64,000 bases of DNA, taken from positions 62,001 through 126,000 of the forward strand of contig NZ_JAGWDK010000020.1 of assembly GCF_018398875.1 (NCBI RefSeq), written 5' to 3'. The notes under the pieces are model-generated. The model ran no database searches. It saw only the letters and a program-made list of their open reading frames with translations, and was not told the DNA's origin. Origin of the DNA: Bradyrhizobium sp. sGM-13 (GTDB lineage Bacteria; Pseudomonadota; Alphaproteobacteria; Rhizobiales; Xanthobacteraceae). Position 1 is the stretch's first letter; every line of letters starts with the position of its first letter. Shown in pieces: positions 26,462-34,694 of this stretch. Made by a program: the position numbers and the translations under genes.

Positions 26462-27292
26462 ATGGCATCACGACGACTTCCTCCCTTGCATGCGGTGCGG
26501 GCGTTCGAGGCCGCTGCACGGCACTTGTCGATCACCCGGGCAGCCGACGAACTGAACGTGACCGTCGGCGCCGTGAGCCGGCACGTCCGCGCCCTGGAAG
26601 CGCGAATGGGGACCGCGCTCTTTCTGCGCGGCTCGCGCGGTCTGGTTCTCACCTCTGCAGGCAAGACCTTCGCCGATTCCGCCCGCGAGGCACTGGACCG
26701 GATCGCAGATGCCGCCGACGGGCTGCGGTTGCGGCGTTTCAGGCGGCTTTCGATCGGGGTCTATGGCTTCTTCGTCTCGCGTTTCCTGCTGCCGATCTGG
26801 CCCACGCTCAATGCGGCCTATCCCAATCTGGAAGTCGACCTGCACACGAGCTCCAATCCGCTCGACCTTCTCGCCAGCCGTTACGATGCGGTGATCGCCG
26901 TCTCGGACGGGCAGCCCCGCGCCGGGCTCGTCACCCATTCGCTGATGCCGATTACGACCGTGCCGGTCTGCGCGCCGCAATTCATGACGAACGGCGCGGT
27001 GGATTTCGCAACCGTTCCTCTCCTGCATGCGCGGCCGCGCCCGGACGATTGGCGGCGCTGGCTCGATCACGCCCAATTCGCCGACGTGCCCGTGCAGGGC
27101 GGCAGCAGCTTCGAAAGCCTCGGCCTGACCATTGAAGCCGCCGCCGCCGGCATGGGCGTCGCTATCGCCATCGACGGCCTTCTCGCGCCCGACCTCGCAC
27201 GTGGCAATCTCGTCAAGGCCCACCCGTTCGCCCGACGCGCCGGCAGTTCGTGCTCGAATACGAGCAGCGCATGGCTGACGATCCGGCGCTGA
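26462..27292 (+). CDS. LysR-family regulator (GcvA-like), probable 3' frameshift
   Basis: A 276-residue LysR protein as read. The N-terminal winged helix is LPPLHAVRAFEAAARHLSITRAADELNVTVGAVSRHVRALE. The C-terminal effector domain runs to LARGNLVKAHPFARRA. It then reads GSSCSNTSSAWLTIRR and stops. A shift of one base near 27235-27245 instead gives RQFVLEYEQRMADDPALTAF and continues to 27396, which matches the usual end of GcvA-like regulators. A one-base deletion, real or technical, is therefore likely. The gene is divergent from the acyl-CoA dehydrogenase operon and probably regulates it. Confidence 0.85.
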   Translation: MASRRLPPLHAVRAFEAAARHLSITRAADELNVTVGAVSRHVRALEARMGTALFLRGSRGLVLTSAGKTFADSAREALDRIADAADGLRLRRFRRLSIGVYGFFVSRFLLPIWPTLNAAYPNLEVDLHTSSNPLDLLASRYDAVIAVSDGQPRAGLVTHSLMPITTVPVCAPQFMTNGAVDFATVPLLHARPRPDDWRRWLDHAQFADVPVQGGSSFESLGLTIEAAAAGMGVAIAIDGLLAPDLARGNLVKAHPFARRAGSSCSNTSSAWLTIRR

Positions 27293-27483
27293 CCGCTTTC
27301 GTCGCCTGGCTAAATAATGCATCCGGCCAGCAAGCGCCGAAGAAGCCCGCCGCGAAGAAGACTGTGATGAAGGCAGGCGCAGAATACACGCGTTGAGTTT
27401 TGCCGTTGAGTTTCACTCAAGCTCGAATATTTCGGCTTCGGTGGATGAGACCTAGACGGTAGCGAACGCGCAGCATCCTCGCA

Positions 27484-27933
27484 TCAAGTATCTTGGCTCA
27501 CCGCGATCCGCCGCTCCGGCCGCCGGATATTTTCACGCTCGCCGTATGAGCCAAACTCGCGCAAGATCTTGTCTCTGTCTTCGGACGAGATGACCGATCT
27601 GGGCACCGACCACCGGCTGGCCTTTTTCTCGAGCAAAGCGTGCCGAAAGCCAAATCGGCAGATCACGCTATCCAGGCTCTCATCGTTGCGCCGAAGGCGG
27701 CGGCCATGAAAATCCATCCACTTCTCGATCCGCTGCAAACTCAGGCGTCCGAGGCCAGGCTGCCCAAGGAGTTCGCCCCTGGTATGGAGCGATGCAATCT
27801 CGAGGAGATAGTTGATGCGCGTGGATGGTTCCTTGCTGACGAGCCCCGCGTGGTGACTGCGAACCAATATGGTTGCAATTCGCTCCGGCAGATAGCTATC
27901 GATATGCTGCTCGAGAGGGACGGATTTTATCAT
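27484..27933 (-). CDS. Hypothetical protein with RpoA-CTD-like helix-hairpin-helix segment
   Basis: About 149 residues from ATG 27933 (MIKSVPLEQHIDSYLPERIATI); a GTG four codons earlier is an alternative. The middle (INYLLEIASLHTRGELLGQP, then GLGRLSLQRIEKWMDFHGRRL) resembles the helix-hairpin-helix C-terminal domain of RNA polymerase alpha, where [20 protein letters not shown] is followed by KKSLTEIKDVL. A basic and acidic tail follows. No operon partner is evident. A nucleic-acid or polymerase-contact role is inference only. Confidence 0.5.
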   Translation of the reverse strand: MIKSVPLEQHIDSYLPERIATILVRSHHAGLVSKEPSTRINYLLEIASLHTRGELLGQPGLGRLSLQRIEKWMDFHGRRLRRNDESLDSVICRFGFRHALLEKKASRWSVPRSVISSEDRDKILREFGSYGERENIRRPERRIAVSQDT

Positions 27934-28019
27934 GACCGGTTCCACGTTGAATATCTGCCGATGCGGTTGAGAATGAATCTATCAGCACCGCAAGCGTGTA
28001 TGATCTGGGCTTGCGTCAG

Positions 28020-28034
28020 TTAGATGGATTCTAA
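28020..28034. promoter_or_regulatory. Candidate Irr/ICE-like iron-control palindrome
   Basis: ttagat-gga-ttctaa fits the rhizobial Irr-binding ICE consensus TTTAGAA-N3-TTCTAAA with one inner mismatch and two outer ones. It lies 75 bases upstream of the phosphopantetheinyl transferase start, at the left border of the siderophore locus. Confidence 0.45.
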
Positions 28035-28109
28035 GTCAGATCACCTCTACCACAGGGCCTACATCCGGGGGTTGCATACCGTTGTACATTGGTCAATAAG
28101 CCCGTGGAC

Positions 28110-28934
28110 ATGACCAACTCCCTGAAGGCTCGACAACGACCATTTGCCGCATCGCTTTCAATGGCGCGTGCAAGCGTCTCCCTCGCGTGGTCGATCGCCG
28201 TTAAATGCGCGACTCCGCGGGATCAATTGCGCGTGCGATGCTTGGGCGATGCGGATATCTCGAGGCCGGTCGGACAGTTGGAACCGGAAGAGATCGTTCT
28301 CTGGCTAGCGGCGATACCTCCATCGCGGGAGATCGCTACCGGAGAACCCGCCATGCTCAGCGTCGATCGAGCTGCGAAAGTACTCGATGCCGATGAGATC
28401 GATCGCATGGGGCGATTTCTGCACATCGAAGATCGAACGAGCTATCTGGCTGCGCATGCGGGCGTTCGCCTCATGCTTGGCGGGCTTGTCGGTCAACCGG
28501 CCGAAGCCCTGCGGTTTCAGCCATCGGAGCATGGCAAGCCCATGCTCATTGCTGGCCCAGTGGAGATCGACTTCAGCCTGAGCCACGCGAGGGGCAGTGT
28601 GGCCGTTGCAGCGGCCCGCATGCCGATTGGCGTCGATATCGAACCGCTGCGGGAAATCGTCGATATGGATTCGGTCGCCGAAATCGTTCTGGCGGCAGAA
28701 GAGCGGGAGGTTCTACAGAACGCTCCCGCGGCGCGTCGGTCCCAGCTCTTTCTTCGCTACTGGACCCTCAAGGAAGCCTTGCTGAAGGCGGCCGCCCTCG
28801 GATTCACGATAGCTCCGAACAGCGTGATCGTCGACGCGGGCCCGTCACCCGCCGTGCTGTCGGTGCCGGCCGCGCTTGGATCGGCCGCTCAGTGGCGATT
28901 CATCGCGCCCGCCATCCGACGCCCTACGCGATGA
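28110..28934 (+). CDS. 4'-phosphopantetheinyl transferase (Sfp type)
   Basis: About 274 residues from ATG 28110; a TTG seven codons earlier and internal Met codons are alternatives, and no start has a strong ribosome site. The Sfp signature is clear: PVEIDFSLSHARGSVAVAAA, then MPIGVDIEPLREI (Mg-binding Asp/Glu), and LRYWTLKEALLKAAALGF (the WxxKEAxxK motif). The enzyme attaches the 4'-phosphopantetheine arm of CoA to carrier domains. It is needed to activate the carrier domains of the neighbouring NRPSs. Its 3' end overlaps the convergent hydroxylase gene by 11 bases. The candidate ICE-like site upstream suggests iron control. Confidence 0.88.
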   Translation: MTNSLKARQRPFAASLSMARASVSLAWSIAVKCATPRDQLRVRCLGDADISRPVGQLEPEEIVLWLAAIPPSREIATGEPAMLSVDRAAKVLDADEIDRMGRFLHIEDRTSYLAAHAGVRLMLGGLVGQPAEALRFQPSEHGKPMLIAGPVEIDFSLSHARGSVAVAAARMPIGVDIEPLREIVDMDSVAEIVLAAEEREVLQNAPAARRSQLFLRYWTLKEALLKAAALGFTIAPNSVIVDAGPSPAVLSVPAALGSAAQWRFIAPAIRRPTR

Positions 28935-30222
28935 GCTCGCGGCGCGAAATCGTCGAAAGCAGCGATTCTGCGATTTCCTGCGAGCGCGTGGCAAGGACGG
29001 AGAGCAGCGTGTCGCTCAGGCCGTGAGAGGCCTCCGAATATCCCTGGAGATGGATTTGCGGCCGAAATGCCGGAGTGGTGACGAGCTTGTAGTTGCGGTC
29101 CAACACGGTGTCGCGAATGTAGCGCTGGATCGGCTCCAGAAACGCATGCGGCGTCTCCCTGTCATAGCCCGTCGCCAGAATGACGGCATCGTAGGTGGAT
29201 CGGCGCTCTGCACCGCCGAACTTGTCAACTGTGCCGATCTCGATGCCTTCAGGTGCGGCATCTGTACTCGTTATTTCGCTACGCGGGTGCAACGCGATCC
29301 CTGTCGTGCCGCTGACGCGCTGCTGGTAGAGCAATCGATACAACTGGTCGAGGAGGTCGGAATCGACCACCGCATAGTTCGTGTTCCGGAAATTGCGAAC
29401 GATCGCATCTCGCCGCTCGGCAGGCTGCGCGTAGATGAAATCGGTGTAATCAGGATTGAAAATCTCGTTGACGAACGGGCTGCTGTCGGACGGCTTCAAA
29501 GCATGGCCGCGAAAGATCAGATCAATGCTCGCGTCCGGAAATCGCCCGCGAAGGTCGACCGTCACCTCGGTCGCGCTCTGCCCTCCTCCGACCACGGCCA
29601 CGCGCGCGGCCTTTCCGTCGAGGCCGATGTCATCGACCGTGTCGAGATAGCGGCTGGAATGCAACAATCTCGGATCATCGGCGATCTCTACAAATACTTG
29701 TGGGATATACGGTCGCCCTCCCACCGCGACCACCAGGTTCCTTGCAAGCCGCACCGTTTCCCCGTCGGCGAGCGTTCGTGAATGAACGCGCAAGGACGTC
29801 ACCGACTGCCCGACGGTCACCGGCTCAATGGCGACGATGGTCTCGCCGTAGGCCGCCTGAGACTTGAACTGGGCTGCTACCCACCGCAGATAGTCGTTGA
29901 ATTCAATCCGGCTCGGATAGAACGTTCGGCAGTTGATGAAATCCTGCAAACGGCCGCGCTTGTGCAGATAGTTCACGAAGGTGAACGGACTGGTCGGATC
30001 ACGCAACGAAACGAGGTCCTTGAGAAACGAGATCTGCATGTCGCTGCCTGGAAGCAGCATGCCGCCGTGCCAGGTGAATTGCGGCTGCTTCTCCACGAAC
30101 AGAGCGGCGCATTTCAGACGTGATCTTCTGGCGCATTCATCCAATGCGATCGCAAGCGCAAGATTGGACGGCCCGAATCCGACGCCGATAACGTCGTGCT
30201 CGATCGCAAACTGGTGAGACAT
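28924..30222 (-). CDS. L-ornithine N5-monooxygenase (PvdA/VbsO-like)
   Basis: About 432 residues from ATG 30222 (MSHQFAIEHDVIGVGFGPSNLA), with cggag upstream. The FAD site GVGFGPSNLALAIAL, the PGSDMQISFLKDLVSLRDPTSPFTF substrate/FAD block, the NADPH site VVGGGQSATEV and the ATGYDRETP motif define the siderophore N-hydroxylase family. It converts ornithine to N5-hydroxyornithine, the precursor of hydroxamate ligands. Lysine hydroxylases are close relatives, so the amino acid is inferred from context. It is 20 bases downstream of the acyltransferase gene and forms an operon with it. Confidence 0.9.
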   Translation of the reverse strand: MSHQFAIEHDVIGVGFGPSNLALAIALDECARRSRLKCAALFVEKQPQFTWHGGMLLPGSDMQISFLKDLVSLRDPTSPFTFVNYLHKRGRLQDFINCRTFYPSRIEFNDYLRWVAAQFKSQAAYGETIVAIEPVTVGQSVTSLRVHSRTLADGETVRLARNLVVAVGGRPYIPQVFVEIADDPRLLHSSRYLDTVDDIGLDGKAARVAVVGGGQSATEVTVDLRGRFPDASIDLIFRGHALKPSDSSPFVNEIFNPDYTDFIYAQPAERRDAIVRNFRNTNYAVVDSDLLDQLYRLLYQQRVSGTTGIALHPRSEITSTDAAPEGIEIGTVDKFGGAERRSTYDAVILATGYDRETPHAFLEPIQRYIRDTVLDRNYKLVTTPAFRPQIHLQGYSEASHGLSDTLLSVLATRSQEIAESLLSTISRRELIA

Positions 30223-30242
30223 AGCTGCGCTCCGTTCGGGCG

Positions 30243-31304
30243 TTAGGACGTGGTCGCCGGGCTGGTCGCTGCCGGCAGCCACAGCCGGTCACCAAAGAAG
30301 CGTTCGCGCAACAGCATCACGAGCGTGGCCCGCTTGTGCGGAAAATCGAAGTTCTTGATCTTTGCGAATCCCGAGACTTCCAGATTGCGGAGCTGCTGCG
30401 CATGCGCCGCCGCCGGCTCGCCGACGATCCGTTGCGTTCGACAATCGTCCAGGAACATGTAGTGCATCAGCGATGGCAGCCAGGCGCTGATATAGCGGCG
30501 CCCGCGATAGGCGTCCTCGCCGACGACGACATGCCAGCCGCGATCGTAATCGTCGGCATCGTAGAACGGCGCGATACGATTCTCCTTGGCCCAGTAGAGC
30601 TCGAAATAGCCAAACGGCTCGTCGTCGAAGCAGCCGATGAGCGGCAGCATGTGCGGGTCCGCCAGGATGCCGGAGAGATAACGCCGATGCTTCTCGAGAT
30701 CGCCCGCTTCGTTCCAGAACGCGTCGACACGGGGATCGTTCATCCACCGGTGCAGCAGATGCAGGTCACCGTCCACGTTGGCGACGCGAAAGGAGATCAC
30801 TTCGGCGAGCCAGGGTATGAAGCGGGCATAGACCTTCCCCACCGGCTTTGGCGAGCGTCGCGGATGGCGCTTGCCGTCCGTCATGACGTGGAGTTGCGGC
30901 AATGGCGGCCGTTTGGCATTGACCAGCCAATTGTCCCGCCGCTGCATGATCAGTTCGGGAAGCAGCACGAAGTCTGCCCCCGCCATGAGAGCGAGACCGT
31001 GGTTCATCAGCTCGCGCGCAAGCTCCACGCTGGCTGACTCCAGCACAAGCCGGTCAAGTGTCGGCCGCCATCCAAAAATGGCTTCGGCCGCCGCCGAAAT
31101 CGCCGAGATCGCCAGTTGCGGATCGTCAGGAGTGGTCAATATTCTTAGATGACCGAGCTGTTCATCGAGACGCAGGCGCATCACCGTCGTGATGCCTACA
31201 GCGATGCGGAGATCTCCCCCACCGTCTTGAACGACGGTCAAGGAAAAATCCGGTCCGATCGGGAATGCGCGAGGCCCCGTCGCGGAGCTCGAAGCTTTGT
31301 TCAT
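30243..31304 (-). CDS. Siderophore acyltransferase, IucB/VbsA-like GNAT (N-hydroxyornithine acylation)
   Basis: About 353 residues from ATG 31304 (MNKASSSATGPRAF). The C-terminal half is a GNAT domain of the IucB/VbsA/PvdYII group: LHRWMNDPRVDAFWNEAG, GCFDDEPFGYFELYWAKENRIAPFYDADDYDRGWHVVVG and RRYISAWLPSLMHYMFLDDCRTQRIVGEP. The N-terminal half is a poorly conserved extension typical of the family. It is predicted to acetylate or otherwise acylate the N5-hydroxyl-amine to complete the hydroxamate; no formyltransferase gene is in the window, so an acyl rather than formyl hydroxamate is inferred. First gene of a two-gene unit with the hydroxylase. Confidence 0.85.
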   Translation of the reverse strand: MNKASSSATGPRAFPIGPDFSLTVVQDGGGDLRIAVGITTVMRLRLDEQLGHLRILTTPDDPQLAISAISAAAEAIFGWRPTLDRLVLESASVELARELMNHGLALMAGADFVLLPELIMQRRDNWLVNAKRPPLPQLHVMTDGKRHPRRSPKPVGKVYARFIPWLAEVISFRVANVDGDLHLLHRWMNDPRVDAFWNEAGDLEKHRRYLSGILADPHMLPLIGCFDDEPFGYFELYWAKENRIAPFYDADDYDRGWHVVVGEDAYRGRRYISAWLPSLMHYMFLDDCRTQRIVGEPAAAHAQQLRNLEVSGFAKIKNFDFPHKRATLVMLLRERFFGDRLWLPAATSPATTS

Positions 31305-31417
31305 CCGGCCCTCGCATCGCAAGCGTGGTTGCTTGAAACAGCACGCGATCTTGACGCGCGCCTGCGATGTAAAGCACTCGCGTACAGGATGACAAGAAAT
31401 GCAGGCACACGCAGTTT

Positions 31418-31434
31418 AGATTTCTTACAAATCT
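31418..31434. promoter_or_regulatory. Inverted repeat upstream of the acyltransferase-hydroxylase unit
   Basis: agattt-cttac-aaatct lies about 115 bases upstream of the acyltransferase start in a 229-base AT-richer gap. It does not fit the ICE consensus. It could be an operator or a promoter-associated site; no factor can be named. Confidence 0.25.
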
Positions 31435-31533
31435 GACAAAACGGCGTCGCCAAAGACATCGCACGCGTTCCCCGGCGCGCATCTCGAAAGAGCCTGAACT
31501 TCGATGCAAATTTTCCGGAAGAATAAAATAGCT

Positions 31534-33237
31534 CTAAAGAGATGCGTCGGTTGGAACCGATGACGACTTGATGATGTCATGGGTTTTCGCATCGCCCGCG
31601 ACAATTTTGCCGTGCCGCAGTCGCACCAGATGATCAGCCACACCGAAATAACGGTCATCATGTGAGATCACGATGATCGTCTTGCCCATGCGCTTCAGGT
31701 CCGGCAGCAGTTCCGTGTAAAAAATATGCCGGAAGGCAGGGTCCTGATCCGCGGCCCACTCGTCGAACACGAGTACCGGCCTCTCCTCGAGCCAGGCATT
31801 CATCAGGGCCAGCCGCTTGCGTTGACCGGTCGACAGGTCCGTCGTCGTAAACACGCCATTCTCGACCGAGACCTTATGCGCGACCTCCAACCGCTGCAGA
31901 TAGCGCTCCGCGACGTCAGGCACCATTCGCGCTCCCTGCAGAAGATCTTCGAACAGGTAATAGTCGGAAAAGATTGTCGTGAAGAGCTGCCGGTAATCAT
32001 CCCGCGTTTCCGTCACGACGGGCAGACCGTCGCGAAGCAACGTACCGCTCTGTGGCGCGTAGAGACCCAGCAGCAACTTGATCAGCGTGGTTTTTCCGCT
32101 TCCGTTTTCACCGACAATGAAAACGATGTCTCCCTGCCGGACGTGCAGGTCAATCGGTCCGAGAACGAAGGGGTTGCTGCCGGGCACCGCGCGGAAGCCG
32201 TACGATACGCCACGGAGCTCGATCGATTCGATCCTGCCTGATCCATCCGGCGCGACCGAGGGCGCGGCCAGCAAGCCCTGCTCTGGCGTCGCGAACTGCT
32301 CCGAAAGCTCGGCGATCCGCTTCATCGCCACTTGCGCGCGGCCCAATGCCGGCAGGATGCCGATCACCTGATCGATAGGCCCTCGCATATAGAGCAGCAC
32401 CAGGACGAAGCCGCTGGAGACGGCGGCCGGGCTGTCAGGCCAGAGGAACGGACGCAACGTCAGCGCGACGCCGATCACGACGAAGAACAACATCGTACCC
32501 AACGCCCGCGCGGTCACAAAGAGGTTGATCGATTTGATCTGCACCGCGCTGATCCGGTCGACGGTGCGCTGAAGCTGGTCGACATAGACGCGCTGACGGC
32601 GGGCGCGGTTCAGGCGCAGCTCCTTCGCGCCCTCGGCGATCGCGCGGTAGTGCTTCTGCAACTGGTCTTCGGAATCGCGGGCGACGTTGAAGCCCTGAAC
32701 GCCGCGCGTTCGCGCATATGCATGCGCGAGCGAGCCGAGAACGATGACCAGCCCCGTGATCAGGAAAAGCGGCCACGACAGCACCGCCAGGTAGACCATG
32801 CAGCCGAGCGTGATGACCACGGACACGAAGAAGGAGGAGAAGAAGAACGCGAAATCGCTGATGGTGTCGACGTCATGGGTGAGGACCGGAATCAATCGAT
32901 GCGTCCGGTAGATTTCGAGCTGATCGATCGGGGCCGCCAGAATTTTCGCGGCGAGCGACTTGCGCAGCTCGGCGATGATCCGCTGTCCAACATAGTTGGC
33001 GCTGATATCGGCGCCGATCGAGCCGATCAGGATCAGGAGACACAGGCCCGCAAACGCGAACAGCAGCGTGGCGACGTCGTCTTGCGACGCGTAAAGTCCG
33101 CGATTGACGACTGCGAGCAGTCCCGCAACGCTGGCGCCACCGACAACGCCGAGAACGGTGCCGCCCAGCACGATCGGCCAGTAGGGCCGCAGGAGATGCA
33201 GAATCTGCGCCGTCAGGCCGCTTCGTGGATTCATCAT
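31534..33237 (-). CDS. Cyclic-peptide/siderophore export ABC transporter (PvdE-like)
   Basis: About 567 residues from ATG 33237; ATG 33321 is an in-frame alternative. The N-terminal half is a six-helix transmembrane domain and the C-terminal half one ATPase, i.e. a half-transporter that should dimerise. Walker A is GENGSGKTTLIK, the signature reads LSTGQRKRLAL, and Walker B with switch region is VLVFDEWAADQDPAFR, which is characteristic of the PvdE/cyclic-peptide-export group. PvdE moves the pyoverdine precursor across the inner membrane. Here it most likely exports the NRPS product. It is divergent from the siderophore-interacting protein gene. Confidence 0.88.
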   Translation of the reverse strand: MMNPRSGLTAQILHLLRPYWPIVLGGTVLGVVGGASVAGLLAVVNRGLYASQDDVATLLFAFAGLCLLILIGSIGADISANYVGQRIIAELRKSLAAKILAAPIDQLEIYRTHRLIPVLTHDVDTISDFAFFFSSFFVSVVITLGCMVYLAVLSWPLFLITGLVIVLGSLAHAYARTRGVQGFNVARDSEDQLQKHYRAIAEGAKELRLNRARRQRVYVDQLQRTVDRISAVQIKSINLFVTARALGTMLFFVVIGVALTLRPFLWPDSPAAVSSGFVLVLLYMRGPIDQVIGILPALGRAQVAMKRIAELSEQFATPEQGLLAAPSVAPDGSGRIESIELRGVSYGFRAVPGSNPFVLGPIDLHVRQGDIVFIVGENGSGKTTLIKLLLGLYAPQSGTLLRDGLPVVTETRDDYRQLFTTIFSDYYLFEDLLQGARMVPDVAERYLQRLEVAHKVSVENGVFTTTDLSTGQRKRLALMNAWLEERPVLVFDEWAADQDPAFRHIFYTELLPDLKRMGKTIIVISHDDRYFGVADHLVRLRHGKIVAGDAKTHDIIKSSSVPTDASL

Positions 33238-33362
33238 GAGTGCCGCGCTGGAGTAGAGCTGAAGCGAACCTACACGGCCCGTCGTAATACGAATAGCCTT
33301 GCGGGAGTGATGCGAATACATGATGGCAGCATCGCTCTTCCGGAGCTTATTTTTCGGCCTCT

Positions 33363-33377
33363 TTCGATCGATTCTAA
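33363..33377. promoter_or_regulatory. Candidate Irr/ICE-like site in the exporter/SIP divergent gap
   Basis: ttcgat-cga-ttctaa fits the ICE half-sites TTAGAA-N3-TTCTAA at 10 of 12 positions. It lies in the 325-base gap between two divergent iron genes. The rest of the gap holds a 17-base tandem repeat and no gene. Confidence 0.35.
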
Positions 33378-33448
33378 TTTGTGATCGGCAACGCGTTTAA
33401 TAAAATGCGAGTAGTAGAGCCTTTGCGTCGCAGCCGGCGAGCGAGTGG

Positions 33449-33496
33449 GACATGGATCCACTAGGGACTTGGATCCACTAGCGACATGGATCCGGT
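33449..33496. repeat. 17-base tandem repeat, 2.8 copies
   Basis: Units are gacatggatccactagg (33449-33465), gacttggatccactagc (33466-33482) and a partial gacatggatccggt (33483-33496). It lies 67-114 bases upstream of the siderophore-interacting protein gene. The role is unknown. Confidence 0.7.
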
Positions 33497-33562
33497 GTCG
33501 GGCTGCGATATCCGGAAATCGAAGCGTGCGCAGGCCAGCATCGGGCAGGCCCGACTGGAGAG

Positions 33563-34630
33563 ATGACCTTGGATTCGCTTGTTTCCGAAACCCGCATCCC
33601 AATTGCTGATGCCGCCGGCCTTGCTGCCCGAATGATCGATCACCTTGCCGAGCATGATATCGCCTTCGAGAACCAAGGTGGCCTGATGGTGGCGAAGCTG
33701 CCGTTTGGAACCAGTTCGCTGGCCGTCGAGGCCGAGGCGCTCAGGATCCGCGTCGAGGCCAACGACAAGGGCAATCTGGAAATGCTGCGCTCGGTCGTCG
33801 CTTCCCACGTCATCGAGTTCGCCGGCGATGAGCCGCCGATCATCGTCTGGTCCGGCCATGAATCGAACGGCGGCATGCTGGCCAATTTCCGCGAGGTGCG
33901 GCTGAAGGCAGCGATCGACCTGACGCCCCGGATGCGCCGGCTGACCTTCACCGGCGACGACATCGTCCGCTTCGTGAACGACGATGACCTGCACGTCCGC
34001 CTGTATTTTCCGCCCGAAGGGCTCGCCAAGCCTGAATGGCCGTGGCCCGCGCCCGACGGGCGCATCCTGTGGCCGGAACCGGAGCGCAGACCCGTCACCC
34101 GCTACTACACGATCCGCCGCATCGATCTGCAGGCTTGCGAGATCGATATCGATTTCGTGGTCCACGATCACGCCGGACCGGGCTCGGCCTTTGCTCTCAA
34201 TGCGCAAACCGGCGCCATTTGCGGCATGGCCGGTCCGCTCGGACGAGGCATTCGGCCGGCGCGCTGGTTGCTGCTGGCGGGCGACGAGACCGCCCTTCCC
34301 GCCATTGCGCGAATTCTTGAGATGCTGCCAGCGACGGCAACTGGTGAAGTCTTCATCGAAGTCGCCGACCGGCTTGAAGAGGTTCCGCTGATCGCACCAG
34401 CCGGCGTATCGATCCAATGGCTTCATCGCAGCGACCGTCCGGCCGGGACGACGCAGCTATTAGTCGATGCCGTCAAGGCTGTGCGATGGCCGGATCATCG
34501 CGAGGTCTTTGCATGGGTCGCGTGCGAAGCGCAGGCGTTGAAGGCGCTGCGAAGCCATCTGCGTGACGAGCGGAAGCTCGCCCGCGAGCAGCATCTTGCG
34601 GTCGCGTATTGGAGCCTGCGGCAGCCATGA
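33563..34630 (+). CDS. DUF2218-siderophore-interacting protein fusion (ferric-siderophore reductase)
   Basis: A 355-residue protein with two parts. Residues about 1-100 look like a DUF2218 domain (IDHLAEHDIAFENQGGLMVAKLPFG ... LRSVVASHVIEFAG). Residues about 110-355 form a ViuB/SIP-type FAD-binding reductase: RMRRLTFTGDD, RPVTRYYTIRRID (FAD binding), FVVHDHAGPGSAFA and WLLLAGDETALPAIARIL (NAD(P)H side). The C-terminal region WVACEAQALKALRSHLR is typical. The family reduces Fe(III) from imported siderophores in the cytoplasm. It is followed 64 bases later by FhuC and is divergent from the exporter. Confidence 0.85.
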   Translation: MTLDSLVSETRIPIADAAGLAARMIDHLAEHDIAFENQGGLMVAKLPFGTSSLAVEAEALRIRVEANDKGNLEMLRSVVASHVIEFAGDEPPIIVWSGHESNGGMLANFREVRLKAAIDLTPRMRRLTFTGDDIVRFVNDDDLHVRLYFPPEGLAKPEWPWPAPDGRILWPEPERRPVTRYYTIRRIDLQACEIDIDFVVHDHAGPGSAFALNAQTGAICGMAGPLGRGIRPARWLLLAGDETALPAIARILEMLPATATGEVFIEVADRLEEVPLIAPAGVSIQWLHRSDRPAGTTQLLVDAVKAVRWPDHREVFAWVACEAQALKALRSHLRDERKLAREQHLAVAYWSLRQP

Positions 34631-34694
34631 CGCATCCGCAGGCCGACGGGACAACATTCACCTCGCACCGCATTACCCCCGCAGGCACTTTCTC

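Noticed and set aside
33449-33496. ggatccactag repeats taken as cloning-vector residue
   Set aside because: Only the BamHI-like core repeats; flanking bases do not continue as a polylinker and the surrounding sequence is normal native-looking intergenic DNA.
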